Shown here: positions 46,752 through 51,137 of the stretch, piece after piece
Numbering within the stretch: the first letter of the stretch is position 1
How the letters are laid out: each line of letters begins with the position of its first letter
From: Stentor roeselii
Lineage: Eukaryota; Ciliophora; Heterotrichea; Heterotrichida; Stentoridae
Direction: 5' to 3'
Length of the DNA stretch: 51,137 nucleotides
Assembly (NCBI GenBank): GCA_006503475.1
Contig: RSEH01000307.1
Coordinates: forward strand, 1-51,137
Translations under genes and position numbers: made by a program
The notes under the pieces: generated by a model
Databases searched by the model: none
The model's input: only the letters and a program-made list of their open reading frames with translations
What the model was told of the DNA's origin: nothing

Positions 46752-47435
46752 CATGATTTCTTTAATCAGCCTTACGATAAGCCTGAGCAGTTATATAAAA
46801 AAAAAACTAGTTTATGAAACTAATACAAAAATTTGTCGACAAATTTTAAATTTTACAAGCAAAGGTCATTATTAAATACTTTTTTCACAGCGAATTGTTT
46901 AAGAAAGTGACTCAAGGCGTTAAGAATACTTAGTTTTTATAAAAATAATAATTTTTGACTTCCAGGTAGTTCCCCAATTTAAAGAATATGTGACATTTAT
47001 AAATAATAATGAGCCAGGATATAATTCATCAACTAAAGGGAGGGTATTCAGAGGTATTTAGAATTTTCTCTCATGGATAGTTGCTACAGTCATACATAAA
47101 TATAGAAATGGTTACTTTATAGGATATATCTAGGAAATCAGTTATCTGGCTGTTAGCTTATTCTCATAATCGTTCATTCAAAGAAAACTCTGGATTGAAG
47201 ATAAAACTTTAGAACTCAAAGTTTGTAGAGGACTTCAATTTTCTGGTTCAATCAGTTATAAGTTGTCTAAAATAGAAAAAGTAAAGAAAATCTTGAATCA
47301 TATAGAAATATAACGATAGAAAAATATATAATAAAGAAAACAAAAGTAATAAATTTGCATAAGGAACTTTTGAAACTCAAAAAAGATCAATTATTAGTAG
47401 TTGAAATAAGTGTATGTATAATTATTTTATGGTAA
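46752..47435. other. AT-rich gene-free DNA
   Basis: No gene is visible. A short coding-like stretch of about 20 codons ending at a TAG near 46930 may be a further remnant. Confidence 0.5.
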
Positions 47436-48423
47436 TTGAATCAAGAAAATAGAATTTGTGAGGATTTCAAAAAATTATATAATAAATTCCCAGATATAAA
47501 AATTTTTATTGATATCTTGGAATCAAATCCAGTAAATAAAAGTTTTAAGTATGAAAATAACACAGATGAGTTTACAGTATGCCAAAATGATTTTGGTTTT
47601 GAATTAAAAAACAAGAATAATGATGAAATTCAAATCTTCAAAATCTTAACCATTCATCAACCAAACTTGTAGTTTTAATCAATTCGAAAATTATCACCGT
47701 GCGATCCTCAACTTCAATAGTTTTAATAAACTTTATAAAAATCTTTTGGAATATCAGAAACAGCCTAATAGAAATAGATGTAGATGTGATACCATCTAAA
47801 AGGATTCACACTCAGACAATCTTCAACCAGTGATTCTTTTTATTGCAATGGATCTACTCACACTTTTGCCTGAAGGTCATCAGAACAAAAAGTTTTTTGA
47901 AGATCCTTGATAATCACTGCGAAGTATTCATATCTGAGAACAAGTACAAAATCCTTCATTTATCACTTTTCTTGGGATTATCGAAGCTCTGACAAAGTTA
48001 AATAAAAGTTTCAAGAAACAATTTAATCAAAGCAGATATTTATGGTAAATCTCCAATTCTTTAATCTAAGATTGCCAAAAAATGGATTGCTTTGATATCA
48101 CGTTGAAATACTTGATAAGCCTCAATAAAACTGATAAAGATAGGCTAATAAGTAGTTTGTATATGACTAGAAACGATTTTTTGTTTATTATTGATAGTTC
48201 TTCCTTATACCTTAGCGATTTTTTATCCAAAATTGTTCTTACATCAGGGAGTAAGGTATCAGTTCCTGCATCTGTCAAGTTTCCTTTTCATTTAGTTTCT
48301 TCAACCAGTACTCCCAGTTTTGAAGTCGATTTGATTATCCTGATACCTAGTCATAGTGATATTCCAATCATTTCTAGTAAATTAAAGTTTACTGCTATAT
48401 TAATAGCTCTTCAACCTTATTGA
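47436..48423 (+). pseudogene. Possible decayed ankyrin-type gene
   Basis: Consecutive protein-like segments on + occur in different frames. 47436-47672 is open for 78 codons but has no ATG. It continues in another frame (NYHRAILNFNSFNKLYKNLL), then LDNHCEVFISENKYKILHLS and ADIYGKSPIL, text like an ankyrin repeat. 48082-48423 is open for 113 codons starting MDCFDITLKYLI. Frame changes and stops between segments argue for decay; 15-nt introns do not bridge them in the places I tried. The family call is weak. Confidence 0.35.
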
Positions 48424-50107
48424 ACAAATAATCGTACAGCACTTCAAGTTATCACTAATTGCAGCAATAAAAAAATTTATAATGATATTTTAATTCAATA
48501 TTTTATTCATTATAACTGGAAACAAGTATTTCGTTGGGCTGCTACTTACTCTGTGCTTATTTGGGTATTACTTATTTAATTCTCAGCTTATGCAGTTAAT
48601 ACAGTGACTTAAAAATAACTAGTAATCATATTAATGTATTAAATTTACTTATATTGCCACCTCAAATTCTTTATGATTAAAGCTTAAATATCCAACAGAT
48701 AATTTTACTAGTCGATTTATTTCATTCATTTCGTGTTTTTCGTTTTTAAGCTTTAATTCTCCTGTTGCATTCACTTGAAGAAACCTGCGACTCACAAACG
48801 TTTTTCAAAAAAGTTATTTTTCAGGTATGAATTATTCAGAATTTAAGTTTTTACCTTTAAACTTAAATTCGATCATAGATAGTTTTGCTCCCTTATTCAT
48901 AATAAATCCAATAAAGCAAGTCAAATCTATTTAAAATATCTCATAATTGATTTTAACTGCATGTTGAAGATTATAAATAGTGAATACTTATTAATTTATT
49001 ATAATTAATGATTAAGTAAAAATGGCCTCATTATCTTTGGAATAAGGAGGATATAGTCGTTTTATGTACATTCATATCAAATTTAATCCCTATTATATTT
49101 TTAACACTTTTAATTTCACTTTGTTGTAGATTGCTCCTATATATCAGATCACATTCATCAAGCTATCATTAAAAAATTTATTTATATACTTTTATATGTT
49201 TCATCTTAAAGATCTATTAGTTTCAAGATATTTTCTCTGGATATTCATATATATCCATGATTATATGCGAATGAATAAATAATCTTGGTACCCTTAAGAT
49301 AATATATTTCTCTCTAATATCTCAAAAATATGCTTAAATAACAAACAGATAAGCTCTAAAAAATTGAAGCACTACCATTTAAAGATGTTATATACAATTA
49401 CTCGAGGTAAATTTGCTCTTAAACACTCAAAATAGTTTGTATTTTGAAATGAATATGCTATTCAACTCACAATGTTGTAAACTACTTTCTCAGGAGATTA
49501 TATAATTAAATTAAAATGTTGTAAACTGATTTCTAAGGAGATTATATAAATTAATAATTGATTACTTTATTCAGCTAAGGGTTCTTACTGTTAATTTAAT
49601 AAATCATGCTCGGATGCTAGACTGAAACTATGTAGTTCTTGCAACAATTTTTACTATTTTTGATTCAACTATCAATTAGCTGTATGATGATATGCTTATT
49701 TATAGATCGAATTACTGCGTGGACCTTTTCAGAGATTCATTTTTATTGGGTTTTTCATGATTAAATTTATAATAGCTAAATATGTCAAAACAACAATCCG
49801 GAATAGAATAAGGTTAACTATATTGAAATTTTTATAATACTATTTGAAGGTTAACACTTTTTATTGCATTTTAATGAATAAATATTGAGTGAACCTCAGT
49901 CAAATATTTAGAATTTGAATTGAAAATGAAAAGGAATAGTCTTTGAGGAAAAACATTTAAAAACGGAATATTATTTTCTTCTCAAATATGATGAAAAATT
50001 ACAAACATAAATGTTTAATTTTAAAATACTGGGAACTATAAAGTTAATAATCAAAACCTTATCCTGGTTTCCTTGATTATAATTTCTATAACTAATAAAT
50101 TTTTAAT
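48424..50107. other. AT-rich gene-free DNA
   Basis: No gene or RNA is visible in this stretch of nearly 1.7 kb, which has very high AT content and stops in all frames. A two-copy 44-bp repeat lies at 49471-49558. Confidence 0.6.
49471..49551. repeat. 44-bp direct repeat, two copies
   Basis: AATGTTGTAAACTACTTTCT at 49471 and AATGTTGTAAACTGATTTCT at 49515, each followed by .AGGAGATTATATAA. Period 44. Confidence 0.85.
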
Positions 50108-51137
50108 CTAATCTCTATGGCAGTAATCTCCTTCTTTGCGTCGCATATTAGAGTAAGAATCTTCCACCTGATCATTTCGACGATCAACATCATTTGAAAA
50201 ATACGGTTCATACCCAATCAACTTCATAAAGCTAGTAACATGACTTGTCACTAATTTTAAAACTTGAGAAGAATCAGCGGCTTGATCCTTGAAAAATCCA
50301 TAAATATTTAAAAATCAACATTATCCCTTGCTGCTCTTCTTCCAGAACTATCTTCAAGTTTTTTTTATATTTTTGAAGCTCATTCAAACTAGCGAACGCA
50401 TCTACTCCTATCCCAACAATCATAATACTGATAGGAAGGTGAGAAGCTTCAACAATACTTGAAATAGTTTCAGGTATGTCCATAATTTGCCCATCTGTTA
50501 GGATCAGAAGAACATGATACATCTCGTGTGGAGGATGATTTCTTGCTACTTGAATTGTTTGATTTATTACTTGATGAAGATAGGTGGGTTCTGAAGCTTG
50601 AACATTGCTAAGAGCTATATCATAAGCTTTAAGGATACCTTCTAATCCCACCACGAATGGATTTGAAGGGTCTCCTGTTAAGGGGAAACAATGATTCACT
50701 TGAGTCTCGTTTTTTGGAATCGCTCCAAATCCAAAGACTGCAAAATATTTATCTATGTCATATTCCTGTAAAACTTCACCGATTTCCTTTATTCCTAGTT
50801 CATAATCACTCATTCTAGTGATACATTTAGAATGATTGGAGATTATTTTTGTTGGATCTCCGTTACTGGACGAGAAATCAACTGCAACAGAGAGTGAAAG
50901 ACGCAGTCCATTTTTCAAAAAATCAAAAAAGCTGAAATTTTTTTTCCTCAAAACATCACAAACTTCAATTATTCCTGCATTTCTCTTTTTTTTTGCATAG
51001 AAAAGATTGAATCTAGAACCACTTCTCAAGAGTTCATCACAAGTGACTTCAAAAGTTCCGATTATTTCATGTGAACCGACTTTATCATAATCAAAACATT
51101 CTACTCGAATTTTTTTGCTTCTGTCGGAGTCACAAAG
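50108..51137 (-). pseudogene. Copine, 5'-partial, with two apparent frameshifts
   Basis: The gene runs off the right edge. The visible part begins in the second C2 domain (IRVECFDYDKVGSHEIIG) and continues into the copine von Willebrand A domain (SVAVDFSSSNGDPT, FAVFGFGAIP, ILTDGQIMD). Copines bind membranes in a Ca2+-dependent way. The first frame ends at 50274, but copine sequence continues in other frames: SSGRRAARDNVDF, then GFFKDQAADSSQVL to a TAG at 50108. The shifts fall at an A8 run near 50358 and a T5 run near 50311, each consistent with one missing base. This is either a pseudogene or two homopolymer errors in a real gene. Confidence 0.75.

Noticed and set aside
48066-48278. Minus-strand open frame
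   Set aside because: It overlaps the longer plus-strand segment and has no recognisable content.

Overview
This window looks like macronuclear-type DNA of a heterotrich ciliate close to Stentor. It holds very dense protein-coding genes, and reading frames are interrupted only by 14-15 nt GT...AG introns. The standard code applies: conserved proteins contain no internal TGA, TAA or TAG outside those introns. Trp is TGG, TAA and TAG end most genes, and TGA ends only two. The assignment rests on the tiny introns plus the standard code, which fits Stentor and not TGA=Trp relatives; the species itself is inferred. I see no bacterial operons, CRISPR, IS elements, rRNA or tRNA.

Layout. Region 0.4-44.7 kb carries 34 genes I can support, on both strands, often 2-30 bp apart. 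0.4-7.8 kb: two related multi-pass membrane proteins, a CH-HEAT protein, a WD40 protein, FKBP12, a RING protein and a DHHC palmitoyltransferase. 7.8-11.3 kb: mitochondrial ribosomal protein mL41, ELP3 and a second WD40 protein. 11.35-15.0 kb: two tandem paralogous kinesins with three introns each at matching positions. 15.3-24.8 kb: TMEM43, SYS1, an EF-hand/FAM161-type protein, a kelch protein, a CDP-alcohol-phosphotransferase-like membrane protein, a large membrane protein and a hyccin-like protein. 24.9-33.7 kb: a PKA-like kinase, an RBR-like zinc protein, an M16-like mitochondrial protein, SAXO, a Cdc20/Cdh1-like protein, a NEK kinase and a long coiled-coil protein. 33.9-44.7 kb: a CDPK, a cold-shock protein, a tetraspan protein, COQ9, an IQ protein, an ankyrin-like acylated protein, an M14 carboxypeptidase and a coiled-coil pseudokinase.

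Region 44.7-50.1 kb breaks this pattern: about 5.4 kb of AT-rich DNA without a convincing intact gene. It contains short coding-like stretches in shifting frames, apparently decayed genes, one with ankyrin-like text. A copine gene with two apparent 1-nt frameshifts runs off the right edge.

Functionally the set suits a large, heavily ciliated cell. Axoneme, basal-body or microtubule candidates are SAXO, FAM161, the CH-HEAT protein, kinesins, NEK, IQ and coiled-coil proteins. Ca2+/cAMP signalling candidates are CDPK, PKA-like, copine and EF-hand proteins. Housekeeping genes are ELP3, mL41, COQ9, SYS1 and FKBP. The most interesting structural observations are two identical 14-nt introns, divergent genes whose ATGs are separated only by TATAA, tandem genes 2-16 bp apart, alternating A/C-rich and G/T-rich blocks that ignore gene borders, and the decayed island.
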